Positions 32,545-44,264 of a stretch of 64,000 nucleotides of DNA are shown one piece after another. The translations under genes and the position numbers were made by a program. Location: positions 12,490,001 to 12,554,000 of the forward strand of contig JAUCBN010000038.1 of NCBI GenBank assembly GCA_035048815.1, written 5' to 3'. This DNA comes from Abelmoschus esculentus (lineage: Eukaryota > Streptophyta > Magnoliopsida > Malvales > Malvaceae). Each line of letters begins with the position of its first letter. Within the stretch, counting starts at the first letter, position 1. The notes beneath the pieces are model-generated. The model saw only the letters and a list, made by a program, of their open reading frames with translations, did not search any database and had not been told where the DNA came from.

Positions 32545-32976
32545 CTAATGACGTCTATGTCCACCCATACCGCAATGTGGTGGACGACGATCTCGATTCG
32601 GATTTTTTTGCTACAATCTTCCAGCGTCTTCTTCTTCCTCCTCTCATTCTACATTACCTACCGATGAGGTAGAACCACTACAATTGGGACCGATATAAAA
32701 TAGGCTCTGATGTGGAGTTTGGTCTACAATACTGGATCCAAAATATGGAAACTGAGAAACAGGAGGAACATATGTTGACAGGGGATAATAAGACGATAAC
32801 GACATCGGAACAATAGAGGCACTCATACCAGACATAAATGGATATAAGACGTTAGTAAAAAAACCTTCGATGGTAGCAGAAACTAGGGAGGAAAGGTAGG
32901 TTCTGCCATCGGGGTAATAGGTGGCGAGTCTTGAATATTCCTTCTTGTTCCTCGTCCTTGTCATTGAGTCGGTGTA
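32545..32976 (-). pseudogene. C-terminal part of the PMD gene
   Basis: Continues the minus gene at 41720 after the solo LTR; the target GTGTA is shared. It has a low-complexity Ser/Thr/Pro/Tyr-rich region with frame changes and ends NPNRDRRPPHCGMGGHRRH, with the stop at 32545-32547. A PPxCGxxxHRRH-like tail is common in PMD proteins carried by transposons, from memory. An open frame here (32644-32964) is a shifted reading. Confidence 0.65.
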
Positions 32977-35900
32977 TGTAACACCTCAATTTTCCTATAA
33001 TCTTAAAACCCTAATTCCAATAAAAATCCCTAAACTAAAACCTAATATTTGGGGATTTTATGTGACCAATGTGACATTTCTGAAAGTCTGAGGGTACTAT
33101 TGAAAGGTTTCAAAAACTTCAGGCCTCTGTTGGGTAATTTTACCCTTGTTTAATTTCCAGATTTCAGTTTTCCTTGACTCTTGTTTTGGTTATGATTGGA
33201 GAGTAATTTCTCCTTTAATTTCCGATTTAATTTGGTTCGATCGTTTCTGAATTATTCATTTTGTAACCAAAAATCAAGTTTCTGCTCCATTCTCGAGCTT
33301 CCTCTTCCTTTGGTCATCCTTGGTGTGTTTGGTTGGTTCCTCCATCATCCTTCATTCAAACCATCATCATTCGTGGTGTTTGATTTCTGTGTAGTGGTGA
33401 GTATTTGGTAAGCATTCAATCATTCTTTTTAATCAAATTTCTAGTGTGTGTGTGTCTCTGTTTGTTGTTAATCGAGTATAAAGGGGTTTTTGGTGTAAAG
33501 TGAGTTCGGTGATTATATTTTGAAGAGATGTTGAGAATTTAAAGAGGGTTAAATTATTTCGGGTTTAAGTTGTTTTTAATCGAGTTTAGATCGATTCAGG
33601 GGGGTTGTGTCGAATCTGGAGAAAGAATCGAGCCTGGTGATCTGGAAAATTTTCAGAATTTTCCTGAAAAATCTGAGATTTTTCAGATTTTCCCTGAAAA
33701 TTCCAAAATTTCTCGGGAAAATCTGGAAAATATTTAAATTATTAATTTAGTCCTTTTAAATATTATAAAAATTGTCATTATTTTCAAAAAAATAAATTTT
33801 TAAACAAGCTTATCATATTTTTTAAAAAAATTATTATGTCTTAACGTATTTGAAAATTTTAATTTTTATTATTGTTCTTATTTTAGGGTCTCGTCCTAAC
33901 TAATTCAAACCGACCTGCGTCATACACATAGCTTTGGTAGGTGAGTCTCCCAATAAAGATTTTCTGCGTACAGAACATCTAGAACCTAAGACTTGCTCTT
34001 GATTATAATCCACCTCTAATGGTTCAAACACCAGTATTGTAGCACAGTGATTGAACGATTAATGTCTAATGGTTAAGTGTATATTCTAGAATGAATACTA
34101 CTGTAACCACTAAAACTGATTAAAAACTTTTTTTATAAAGAATATTAATTTTATTCAAAAACAAAAAAATCCAAAATTATAATAAAATTCTATATCTTTT
34201 AATTACACTAACAATTATAATCTATATACACTAAACGTAATCATTACAAACACTAATTAAATAATTAATACAAGATCAAAAACTAACTAATTAACTCACA
34301 CATAATTTACATATTTGTATATATTAAAAAATATATTTATTAATAATTTCTAGAACAAACGGTTATTATTATTTTTTTCTTAAATTATAAATTTAAAATT
34401 ATAAAATTCTCTTTCTTCTCTCTTAAGTAAGAATTATTTAGGAAAAGAAACTATCTTTGAAAAGTTAATGTATCCCCTCAACGTCACAACTGAAAAGATC
34501 AGAAAATATAGTCAAAAAAAAAAAAGTTCAGAAAATGTTTTGGTTTGTTTCGCACTATAAACCAATGGGTCCGATGGCTTAGACCCATTATGTGTTGAAA
34601 ATCAAGCGGAGGCAACCTTTCAACAGATACATACCGGACGGGAGAAAAATATATACACCATTAAATCAGGGGAATTTACGGAAATAATTATATTTAAAAT
34701 TATATTTAAAATTATATTTAAAAAATAAATGAATTTAAGATGATTTAAAAAAAAAATAAGTTAAAATTTACAGTGTTATTTGGATTTCGGCACCTGAAGG
34801 TGGTGAGGTTTTTGAACCTCGCCATCTGCATGTGACGAGGTTCATGTTGACCGTTAGATTAAATTAAAATCAACGGTGTACATACACCTCGCCACCTACA
34901 GGTGACAAAGCCTAAAGAATATTGTTTCTTTTAGCCTATTCTCCCAAATATTTTTAAACACTCTTATTTTCTAAATTAGTCATTAAATTGTGTGTATATT
35001 TTTTTATTAAATCAATAATAATAAGAATTAATTGTATTATTTATCTTTAAATTTTTAAATATTTTAACTTTTGGACGTTCTAATTTCATACTCAATCTGT
35101 CAGTATATGTTAATCACATCCTTAGTTAATCGTTATAAAAACCCTCCTAATTTTTTTGGTATAATAACATTTGAGATCCCTATTAGTTTGAATAATAATT
35201 AAATAAGGTTTTTGTCCCTCTCAATTTTTAGATTTTAAAGCTTAATAGACTTTTGTCCATCTTAACATTTGATCCTAGTTCCGTCTCTGCGAATATGATT
35301 AATTGTGGTTCTTTATTGAGCCTCACTTTTGTTTTGTTACATATTTATATTAATTGAATCGTATTTTTTAACTTCTTTCTGTATGATAATACTCTGAGTA
35401 TTTTTCCTTCATTTAAACTTAAAAAGATTTTTCTATCCACCTACCAATCGAAAAAATGTAACATGTTCCAATTTAATGGAATTTTATTTACAACATTATC
35501 ATTTTGAATTTAGTTTTTGAAAATCAAACAATTAGGACTGGATTTTAAATATCTAAAGAATGGGGGACTATATACAAAATTATACATATAAGAAAATAAA
35601 GAATGTGGAAACTGGTAAAGCTGGGGTGAGTATTCGATAAGTCGAGTCGAGTCGAGTCAAAAAATTTTGAGTTATTCGAATTTTCATTTTATAACTCAAA
35701 TTTTATTTGAAATTTTTTTGAGTCGAATCGAGTCAATAAAATTTCGAGTAGAATCAAAATGAGTTAAATATTTTCACTTTAAGTCAAATCGAGTTATTCA
35801 ATTTTTTTAAATCGAGTGAAGTTTTGTTCTTAAAGCCACCTTGGCACTGTAAACTTCCCATCCAAGGCAACTTTTCTTTTCTTTTTTCCGTTCCAAGTTC

Positions 35901-36216
35901 AAAGCTTGAAGTCTTTGTCTAAGCTGGTCCTTTCCATTAGAATTTTACTGAGTAGTTTAAAAGTTCTTGGTCAGATACTAGAGATTGAGGGGTTGGTAGG
36001 TTAGCTTCTATAATAAGTTTACGTTGTATCTGATTCAGGTTATTCGATTAATAAATAAAATATTATTATATAAATAAGATTTAATTTATATATTGAATTG
36101 AACGATAAAAAGTTTGATATTTCTCAAGTAAAATTTTGAGTTTTAAGTAAAAAATAATAATATTAAAAATATTTTTCTTGTTTATGTATCTAATTTAATT
36201 TAATTTTGAGAAGAAT

Positions 36217-36642
36217 TTTATAATATGCGTCGAACATCGTTAAACATCATTAATATTGAATATCACTAAATATTTTTAAATTGATTAATAAATATTAAAA
36301 ATCTTATGGATTTAACATATAATTATAAATTATCTATATATATGTATATTATATTTAATTTTTTAAATAAAATAAAACATGAAACCCTAATCTTGATTAG
36401 GATTAAAGTTTATAATTTGGGTTTAAGAGATTAAAATTTTGAGTTTATGGTTTTGATTTTTAGTTTCGAGATTAAGGTTTAGTTTTTTATTTTAAAAATT
36501 TAAAAATATATAATATATATGAAAAACAAATTAATTTAAATTTCATTTTAAATAACTTGTAATTTTATATAGAGTATTTAATTTTTTTAATTTTTATTAA
36601 TTAATTTAATGATGTTTAGCGGTGTTTGACACACATGATAAA
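36217..36642. mobile_element. MITE-like inverted repeat, family 1, copy A
   Basis: The left end (GCGTCGAACATCGTTAAACA) is mirrored by the right end (GATGTTTAGCGGTGTTTGAC). The arms are imperfect, about 90 bp, and the centre holds AAACCCTAA-like text. The same family recurs at 38750-39508. No clear target duplication. Confidence 0.65.
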
Positions 36643-36661
36643 CTTAACTTAATTTTAAATA

Positions 36662-37415
36662 GGCATAAACATAATTTTAACCCCTAACGTTTATATTTTT
36701 TATCGTTTTGACCCTTATTCTTTTTTTGGGATAAATTTAGCCCATAACCTATATCTTTTTGACAAATAGCTTATTTTTTAACACCATGATAACTGGACCG
36801 TTAAAAATCTAAAAAACATGTCATATGCATATGATAATATATTTTAAATGACATGGCATCTAACCTATCAAAATATATATAATACAATTTTATTCTATTA
36901 TAAAATATAAAACAATTAAAATTCAAATAAAATATTAAAAAATTAATTAATTGTAAAATAAAATACTATTAAACATTCTTAAACCTTACTACGATAGAAT
37001 TAAAATCCTGCCTAAAAAATTAATTAATTTCAAACTGTGTTCATATTTTTTTAAGATAAGACTTTGATTCTATCGTAGTTAGGGTTAGGAAAGTTTAATA
37101 GCCTTTTATTTTAGAGTTAATTAATTTTTAGTATTTTATTTAAATGTTAATTGTTTTATATTTTATATTAGAATAAAATTATATTATATATATATGTATT
37201 TGATAGGTTATATGCCATGTTATTTAAAATATATTATCATATGCATATAACATGTCATCATTGTTAGATTTTTAACGGTCCAGTTATTATGGTGTTAAAA
37301 AAATAAGCTATTTGTCAAAAAGATATAGATTAAGGGCTAAATTTATCCCAAAAAAAAAATAAGGGCTAAAACGATAAAAAATATAAATATTAAGAATTAA
37401 AATTATGTTTATGCC
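36662..37415. mobile_element. Fold-back MITE with 9-bp duplication TTTTAAATA
   Basis: Begins GGCATAAACATAATTTTAA and ends with its complement TTAAAATTATGTTTATGCC. Arms of about 350 bp pair almost throughout, leaving only a short centre near 37030. TTTTAAATA flanks both sides exactly (36653-36661 and 37416-37424). A 9-bp duplication with long terminal inverted repeats is the signature of Mutator-type non-autonomous elements. It has no ORF. Confidence 0.9.
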
Positions 37416-38749
37416 TTTTAAATATAATAAATATTCTTGCCACGATCTACATTAATAAGATAATCTATTTAAAAGTAACTCCTCAATAAAGAAAAAAAAA
37501 ACCGGAAATTTTACATAAATATTATCTTTAATTTTTAATTTTCCAAAATATTATATTATATGTTTTATTTTTTATAATATTATATTTTAAACAATGATTA
37601 AAAATTTAATTTTAAACAGTAAAATAAATTAAATCAAATATAATTAAAATTAATATCTCTTGATACCAACTTTAAATAATATTTTAATAATTTTTAGAGA
37701 ATTTTATACAAAATGTTATTTAATATTTTATTTAATTTAATCTATTTAACTGTTTAAAGTTAAATTCTTTAAAATCATTTTTTAAATTTACTATATTTTA
37801 AAAAATAAAATAGATGGTATAATATTTTAAGTTTTTTTTTCTTTTTAAGTCATATACGTGGAAATTCACCAAAAACAAAGATTCTTCGTTAAAATGTATA
37901 ACTAAGGATAACGTGACTGCACACATTTATTGCACACATTATATATATACATATATATTTTTCTTATAATAATTATTTGTTTTAATAAAAATATTAAATA
38001 ATTGAGTTAGTTGTTTCATTTTATAATTATTTTTATATGACTTGAATTTTAATTTTTCATAAGTATCGATGATCGGCTTGTTAAAACCGTTTATCTGTTC
38101 TATCTCTTTCTTTAAGTCTTGGATTCAAGACCCATCACGAGCTAAACTGAAATATTTAATACATGATTCAAAAAAGCTGTTGAGTTATTTAAAAATTTAA
38201 TATATTAAATTTTTAATTTTTATAATTTAAATCTAAATTTTTAAATTTAAAACCTTAAAATATAAATATAAACATAAGTCTAAACACTAAATCTAAATTC
38301 TAAACCCAACAACCTAAACTTCTAAACCCTAAACTAACAACTTATACCTTAAAATTAATAAGCTTGAGTTTACACATATATCAAAGTTTTTTCCTAAAAA
38401 AGCTTGAATGAGACGTGACAGAAGACAATCTACTTGAGTTTGACACTATTAAAAATTGATCAACACTTAACTCATTTTGCTCAAATCATGCTCGAACTCG
38501 ACTTAAATTTTTAATGAGTTGAGTCGAGCTCAAATTTCTTAAACTTATTAAAAATTACTCAAGCTCGAACTCATTTACAACCCTATGTACTGTATAAAAA
38601 ATCTAGAACTCACTTCACTTAAAATAACAAATTCTAAAAATTTATTTTAGTCCCAATAATTTTATTTTCTTTTATTTTTGTTCTAAAGTAAAAAAAAATG
38701 GATCTAAATAATCGGTAATTGTACAAATTAACCATTTTCCTAAGGAAAA

Positions 38750-39508
38750 TTTTACGACGGGCATTGAACACCGCTGAACACCGTTAATTATGAATACCGT
38801 TGAATATTATTAGATTAATTAATAAAGATTAAAAAATTTAAGGACTTAATAAGTAATTATAAATTATTTAAAATAATTTTTTTATTAAATTACTTTTTAT
38901 ATATATTATTTTATTTTTTAAATAATTGTATAAAATATCAATTTAAATTAATTTTAAAAAAATAAAAATCCTAAACTCTAAACCCTAAAATATAAAATCT
39001 CAAAACCCTAAATCAAAAACTTAAAATCAAAAACCCTAAAAATACTATATCCTAAACACTAAATCTAAACTCTAAAATAACTAAAACCCCTATTTCTAAA
39101 TCTTAGACTAATTTTAGGTTTCAAGTTTAGGGTTTATATTTTTAGAGTTTCAAATTTTTTATTTTAGGGTTTGAGTTTAAATTTTATGGTTTATGGTTTT
39201 ATTGTTTTAGGGTTTAAAGTTTATCATTTAGGGTTTTGGATTTTAGGATTTAATGTTTAGTATTTTTAGTTTGAGTTTAGGATTTTAAGTTTTGAATTTA
39301 ATATTTTTTATTTTTAAATTAAAAATAATTTAAATAAATTATTTTAAAAATTAAAATATAACATCTATAATTTGTTTAAAATTTTATTTTAAATAATTTG
39401 AAATTATACGATTAGTCCTTAAAATTTTTATTTTTTGTTAATTAATTTAATAATTTTCAGCAGTATTCATCGTTAATATTATTTAATAATGTTCGACGCA
39501 CGTGATAG
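38750..39508. mobile_element. MITE-like inverted repeat, family 1, copy B
   Basis: The left end (GGGCATTGAACACCGCTGAA) mirrors the right end (TTAATAATGTTCGACGCACG). Arms are over 110 bp, including AAGGACTTAATAAG against GATTAGTCCTT. The middle consists of AAACCCTAAA text on one side and TTTAGGGTTT on the other. Same family as 36217-36642. Confidence 0.7.
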
Positions 39509-40307
39509 ACTCATCATTTTTCTAAATATTCTCGGAATACACTATTTTTCTATTTTATTCTTTTACGTAATTTCCCAAAAAGCCCATATACTCTTATACT
39601 TGTTGCCACGTGTTTCTCCTGTGGCGAATGCAATAACGCAAAGGGTAGGCTTTTCCTTTGAATAAAATGGTAAAATTGCATTTTTGATCCCTCTTGAAGG
39701 ATTAATAATTTAATTCAAATTCTTTTAACGTAATTTTTTTAGTTTTCGCCTCAAACAGTTAATATTATTTAAAATTCCTAAAAAATTATAAACTTTGTTT
39801 TTTATGCACGACCAAAAGCTTATTAAGATTAACCGTTATAGTAATTATTAAATTTTTTAACTAAAATTTAATTATTAAAAAATGATTAACTACTAAATAT
39901 TATAAAATATTACGATTGAATGATTAATTTAATTTAATTAAAATTAAAAATTAATTAATTTAATAGATAAATATAGGGAGTAAATATATAATTTTAGAAA
40001 CTTTTGTTAACTGCTACATCATTCTTCTGTTACTCTTTCATTGAATTTTAACGGCAATAGTCAAAATATATCGATTTAATAAATTTAATGACTTAATTGA
40101 CGAGTTAGATAATTCAATGATCAAAATAAATATATTTAATTAGTTGGGTGACTACTAAAATCTGGAAAACCTAGAATTTCTTGGGAAATTTCTCGAGAAA
40201 ATCTGGAAATTCCAGATTCCTAGGAAAAGTCTGTTATGTCGACCTGTTGACCACTCGACCCGACCCATTAACCACCCGACTGGACTTGTTGACCCAAAAT
40301 CCGACTC

Positions 40308-40440
40308 GATGACGTCATCTGTTAACATCACTACTGATGTCATCTACTGACGACATCCGTTGATGTCACTACTGACGATATCCGTTGATGTCACTGCTGA
40401 CGTAATCTGCTAACGTAAGTGTTGACCGATGATGACGTTA
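40308..40440. promoter_or_regulatory. Array of TGACGTCA/TGATGTCA motifs in the solo LTR
   Basis: TGACGTCA is perfect at 40310-40317. It is followed by TGATGTCA, TGACGACA, TGACGATA, TGACGTAA and TGACGTTA forms spaced about 18-22 bp apart. Equivalent to the array at 22739-22810. Possible bZIP-binding enhancer of this LTR family; the function is inferred. Confidence 0.6.
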
Positions 40441-41719
40441 GCGTTGACTTTTTTCGACCCGGTCCAACTCTATGTTTTTTGACGTCTTGAGTTTGATGGC
40501 GCGGTCCATTTTTCGAAATTAAAACCCAAAGTATCATTTTTAGGACTTTTAAGTTTGAATGCTTATCTGGAAGTTATCTATATCAGATTATGAATTAGTT
40601 TCTATTTGGTTCAGGTGACGTAGATTCAGACCCCGAGCATCTGCCTCCTCCTTCTCTTGCACGACCTCTTGTTTCTCAAACATCAGGACACGCTCGTGAG
40701 TTTCGATTTATGTTTCTGTTTAGTGTACTATCGGTATAGTGGCATAGTAGTGTGTCTAATATTCTATTACTCGTAGGTTCTACACCTGCTCATTCTAGTG
40801 GTAGAACCGAGTCCAGTAGACGTCAGTATCGATGTTGAGAAACTTACTTCAGGTGTGTCTCTCCTGATAACTCTGTTACTATTTTATGTTGAGATTCTGT
40901 TAAACTTCATATGATCATGCATAATTCTGAAATTTTCTAAAATATTTTATCATGCTACACTTTGAGTTATACACATCGTATATCTGATTCTGACATTATC
41001 ATGTATGCCTCCTGTTAGATATTAAGGCATGCATTCTGATTCTGTATCTGCACATATCATTGCATTTGGTTGGATTATATGTATGAGGAAATTAATGATA
41101 TATTCACTTATGATTAGTGGCTTCCCTTCGGGTCGAAGTACCACTTCTATTTAGTGGCTCCACCTACGGGTCAAGTTTCCATTCTTGTTGGTGTAATGGA
41201 GTTAGAGTAGTTTAGGGGAACTTACTCTTCTGTTGGTGTTTGGAGTTGGGTGCATATCATGCAGACACTATACCATCTGCATTTTTTTTATCTGTGATCC
41301 TGTTTATTTGCACATTAGAGACACACTGGGCTTCCTAGCTTACACCCTCTCAGTTTCTGTTTCAGATCCTCAGTCATAGGCTACGGTACTTGGAGGAATA
41401 TTTTTAGAACTATTACGTATGTTACTTGATTTCAGTATAATATTACGTTTATTTTGAATATTTTATTATTAATGTAATTAACTTTGGATTTCTGAATTTT
41501 ATATTAGATTTCGGGACATTTAATGATTGTTATGATTTATGGGTTGAACTTGGTATTTTTAAATGCTAAACTATTCAGTATTTTAAATTATTAATTATTT
41601 AATAATTTATCCGATTATTAAATTTAGTTTACAAAAACCCTAGCTTGGAAACAAGTTTTAATCAAGTAAATCCTAACTTATAATCTAAGAAATTAGGTTT
41701 ATTTTAGGGTTACAGTGTA

Positions 41720-43255
41720 CATCTCCGAGGAGCCATAGTTAATTCTTGTTCTCGCTCCTCTAGGGTCAAGATGTAAGGCTTTCCATAAGCAAGGAACCAA
41801 TTGATGTAATCAAATGACACACTAAACCCTAAATTTGTTGATAAATGGGTTACCTTACTCGTCTTTATGTCCACAACTGAATCCAGCTAGAATGTCGATC
41901 AAACCAATTAACATTCGTCTTGCCTTGTCTGGTCAAACGAAGTTGTTCGTTAAAATTTGGAGGTTCATCCAGAATGCCTTAGACGTATCCACTCAGTGGT
42001 ACAATGGATACTTAGATGTTAGTAGTATTAAATTTTTCTATAGGAAAACATTGTATCTGCTTCATGGTAAGACATCCAAACAAACTACAAAAAAATGATT
42101 ATTTTAATTAAAAATAATATTAAGATATCTTAAAATACAATAATTGAAATTGATAATTACAATTTCGTAAAAATTACTTGATTAGTCTTGTCAATCAAGA
42201 GTCAAAAATATTGTTGGGTTATCGGCAATCCGACATGTGTCAATCGATGACACTACCTATCATTCATAAAATAAAATTATTATTAAAAATATATAAAAAC
42301 ATATTACTATTAAACAAAATTAAAATTATATTACCTCATAACTAGTGGAAACTCATATGAATTTTGCTAAACAGAGAAGGCTGTAAAAAAGGAATACGAA
42401 ACCATACCCACGACTGAAGTAACAATAAACACCCTCTTATAATATGTTTCTCGGGATCTATATTCCTACACAACTTCCGAAATAAAAAAGCCAAAATGGT
42501 CGATCTCCAACTTAAATTACCTTAATCCGCAAAGTTACGCAGATGACGTAACCAAACCAAATATACTTTATTACAAGATTTGTCCAGCATCAAAATCCCA
42601 CCAAGAATACGTAAAATATGTACACGATCAAAATAATGTAAATTAGAAAAATTAATAAAAAATACTAACTATTAAAAAATTAAATAAAATATACAAAAAA
42701 TTAATAAAAAAATTATTTACCTTCTTAGTTTCTTCAGAAATGTCCTCCGGTAAATTGGAAAAATTATGTTCCAACCAAGTTAAATATATTTTCCCTGCAT
42801 CAAATTGGTAGGGAACAACTCCAAGAAACTCATAGCAGAGACTAACCCAATCACATTTTGTTGTACTCATTATAGGAGCACCGTCAATACGTAGACCAAG
42901 TTGAAAAGAAACATCTTATAAAGTGATAGTAGCTTCACCATACGAAAGATGAAATGTGTGTCTCCAGCCTCCACATTTCGAGCAAGGCATTAATCAATTG
43001 CGGATGCAATTTACTTCCGCCTATTATATTGCTAACATATCTAAACCCATCATCGATCAAATACATAACTATTTCTTCATGTGGCGGTTCTGTTATCCGA
43101 TGACAATAACAATTCAGAACTCTTTCGTAACCCTTCAAAAAATTTAAATTATAGATATAAAATAAATAATATAAAAATATATAAAAAATTACCTCATTGT
43201 TTCTACGTTAATAGTCGAAATAATGTTTCCCATCCAATCTGCATAAACTCGTCAT
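41720..43255 (-). pseudogene. PMD (plant mobile domain, MAIN/MAIL-like) gene, main part
   Basis: PMD proteins act in transcription and silencing in plants and are often carried by transposons. Start ATG 43255 (MTSLCRLDGKHYFDY, stop). An intron-like AT-rich stretch follows, then GYERVLNCYCHRITEPPHEE, YLIDDGFRYVSNIIG and LHPQLINALLEMWRLETH. Two bases are missing in the ACACAC run near 42955. After that the reading is FHLSYGEATITL, a TAA, then DVSFQLGLRIDGAPI and CDWVSLCYEFLGVVPYQFDA. Further exons give RILGGILMLDKS and, near 41800, DYINWFLAYGKPYILTLEER. The final part lies beyond the solo LTR at 32976. Many stops: non-functional. Confidence 0.8.
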
Positions 43256-43394
43256 TTTATCGAATAAATTTTGATAAAAGTAACAAAAAAATAACATAAA
43301 ACAAAGAAATATTGAATAAAATCAATAGGAAGGGATTTTGGGATGATTTGGAATGAAGTAGAGTCGGCTATTTATACGGAGGTTGCGTCCTCTT

Positions 43395-43475
43395 CGAAGC
43401 GGTTTTACATAAAAATCATTTTTTACAAAAAGAGATTTCTTCACAGTACTTGCTTTGTATACAAAGCGATTTCTT
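43395..43475. repeat. Palindromes of the Mutator-like element, right group
   Basis: GCTTTGTATACAAAGCGATT at 43450-43469, plus degenerate copies at 43396-43440. They lie 140-220 bp upstream of the PMD start codon, mirroring the left and central groups. Confidence 0.7.
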
Positions 43476-43504
43476 TGAAGTATTTTTGATTTTCACAATA
43501 GTCG

Positions 43505-43647
43505 GTTAAATTATAATGGGTATACATTCATGATGCTATGTGAAGAAATCGCCTTCGAAGCAAGGCCTATATAGGGTATCGATATGTAACCCAGTATCGG
43601 TATGCCCCCAAGGCATACCGATACGTTGTTGCCTTCGAAGAGCCTAA
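43505..43647 (-). repeat. Fragment of the gypsy-2 LTR left of the plus-strand element
   Basis: Contains GGGTATCGATATG, GTATCGG and a 9-bp-stem hairpin CGGTATGCC...GGCATACCG (43598-43620), the palindromic style of the long gypsy LTRs. It probably belonged with 49036-53491 before the plus-strand element inserted at 43648. The left edge, where the Mutator element ends, is uncertain. Confidence 0.5.
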
Positions 43648-44229
43648 TGTCATCACCCACTTCTTTTCCCACAAGTCCAACCGAGGTTTTGGCCATCCTT
43701 GGGCAATTTTGAAGCAAGCTAGCACCAAGGAAGGCACTAAAAGGAGTTAGGACAGCCAAGCATAAGCCACATTGCTCTAGAAAGGTCAGGGATACCTAAG
43801 TCTAGATCCACCCGAGAGGACCTAGAAGGCTCGGGACTACTCTAGAAGACCTTGAAATTCTCTAGAACATTTTGGATACATACATATATGTATACACACT
43901 TGTAGAGTTCTCTAGAATCATATAGTGCTTGTAGATATTTTAGGAGGCAAAATATTAGTCGTCCAATCAAATCGATCATAACCGTCCATTCGGGAGGTGG
44001 GAGCCTATAAATAGGGCCACCACCTTCATTTTGCAACACACTCAACAATTGAAGCATTCTTGTAGGCACACACTTAAGCTTAATACAAAAGCTTTCTTTG
44101 TAATTCCTTTGCCTTCTCTTGTCTTTCATTTGCCAAGCCATCAAGTAGTTTGCAAGCAAGGCTTGTTAGCATTGTTTGAGAGTTGCTAATACCGCACGGA
44201 TCGAGTTTGAGTGAATTAAGTCCTTGATA
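43648..44229 (+). repeat. 5' LTR of the plus-strand chromovirus
   Basis: Begins TGTCATCACCCACTTC, equivalent to TGTCACCACCCACTTC of the 3' LTR at 48819. It ends just before the primer site; the exact last base is unclear because the expected CA is not intact. CTCTAGAA and GGCTCGGGA are repeated within it. Confidence 0.85.
44006..44013 (+). promoter_or_regulatory. TATA box of the plus-strand LTR
   Basis: TATAAATA in the context GAGCCTATAAATAGGGCCA, about 225 bp before the primer site. Its placement and sequence are right for the LTR promoter. Confidence 0.75.
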
Positions 44230-44231
44230 GT

Positions 44232-44243
44232 TGGTATCAGAGC
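44232..44243 (+). other. Primer binding site, initiator tRNA-Met
   Basis: TGGTATCAGAGC directly after the 5' LTR, the common plant primer site. Confidence 0.95.
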
Positions 44244-44264
44244 ATGTTTCATCTTGTTCGAGAC

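Larger units (their letters stand above)
33731..40156. mobile_element. AT-rich 6.4-kb insertion in the solo LTR, composite of MITE-like pieces
   Basis: Both edges carry AAAATCTGGAAAA (33718-33730 and 40157-40169), which may be a 13-bp duplication or reflect a motif repeated in this LTR. The interior is very AT-rich and has no convincing ORF. It contains three fold-back elements (36217-36642, 36662-37415, 38750-39508), GAGTCGA-rich sequence (35636-35830) and a stretch near 38480-38590 ending AACTCATTTACAACCCT that resembles hAT-type ends. Segment 33900-35620 holds nothing I recognise. It may be several insertions rather than one. Confidence 0.55.
32977..41714 (+). repeat. Solo LTR with a 6.4-kb insertion, TSD GTGTA
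   Basis: Starts TGTAACACCTC and ends TTTTAGGGTTACA, with GTGTA on both sides (32972-32976 and 41715-41719). It is the plus-oriented sister of the LTR at 21348-23521. The GGAAAATCTGGAA-rich block is interrupted by the insertion 33731-40156; without it the LTR is about 2.3 kb. The insertion point is in the PMD gene. No internal gypsy sequence remains. Confidence 0.85.
27580..43480. mobile_element. Mutator-like element with MURA-type and PMD genes, heavily interrupted
   Basis: A plus-strand transposase (28672-29671 and 31551-32309) and a minus-strand PMD gene (43255-41720 and 32976-32545) point toward each other. A small minus ORF lies to the left. Palindromes with core CGCTTTGTACACAAAGCG occur near both outer ends and between the divergent genes. 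Two LTRs interrupt it. Mutator elements carrying PMD (MAIN/MAIL-like) genes are known in plants. Ends are approximate: I could not find convincing terminal inverted repeats or a 9-bp duplication. All genes are broken. Confidence 0.75.

Noticed and set aside
35636..35830. GAGTCGA-rich stretch as a regulatory array
   Set aside because: Such text is common at the ends of plant DNA transposons, and no boundary or duplication could be defined.
35852..35945. Possible captured exon on the minus strand (KDQLRQRLQALNLERKKEKK)
   Set aside because: Open for about 40 codons and coiled-coil-like, recalling splicing-factor proteins, but too short and too low in complexity to assign.
44006..44013. Host gene promoter at the TATA box
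   Set aside because: It lies inside an LTR, followed by the retroelement primer site and gag.
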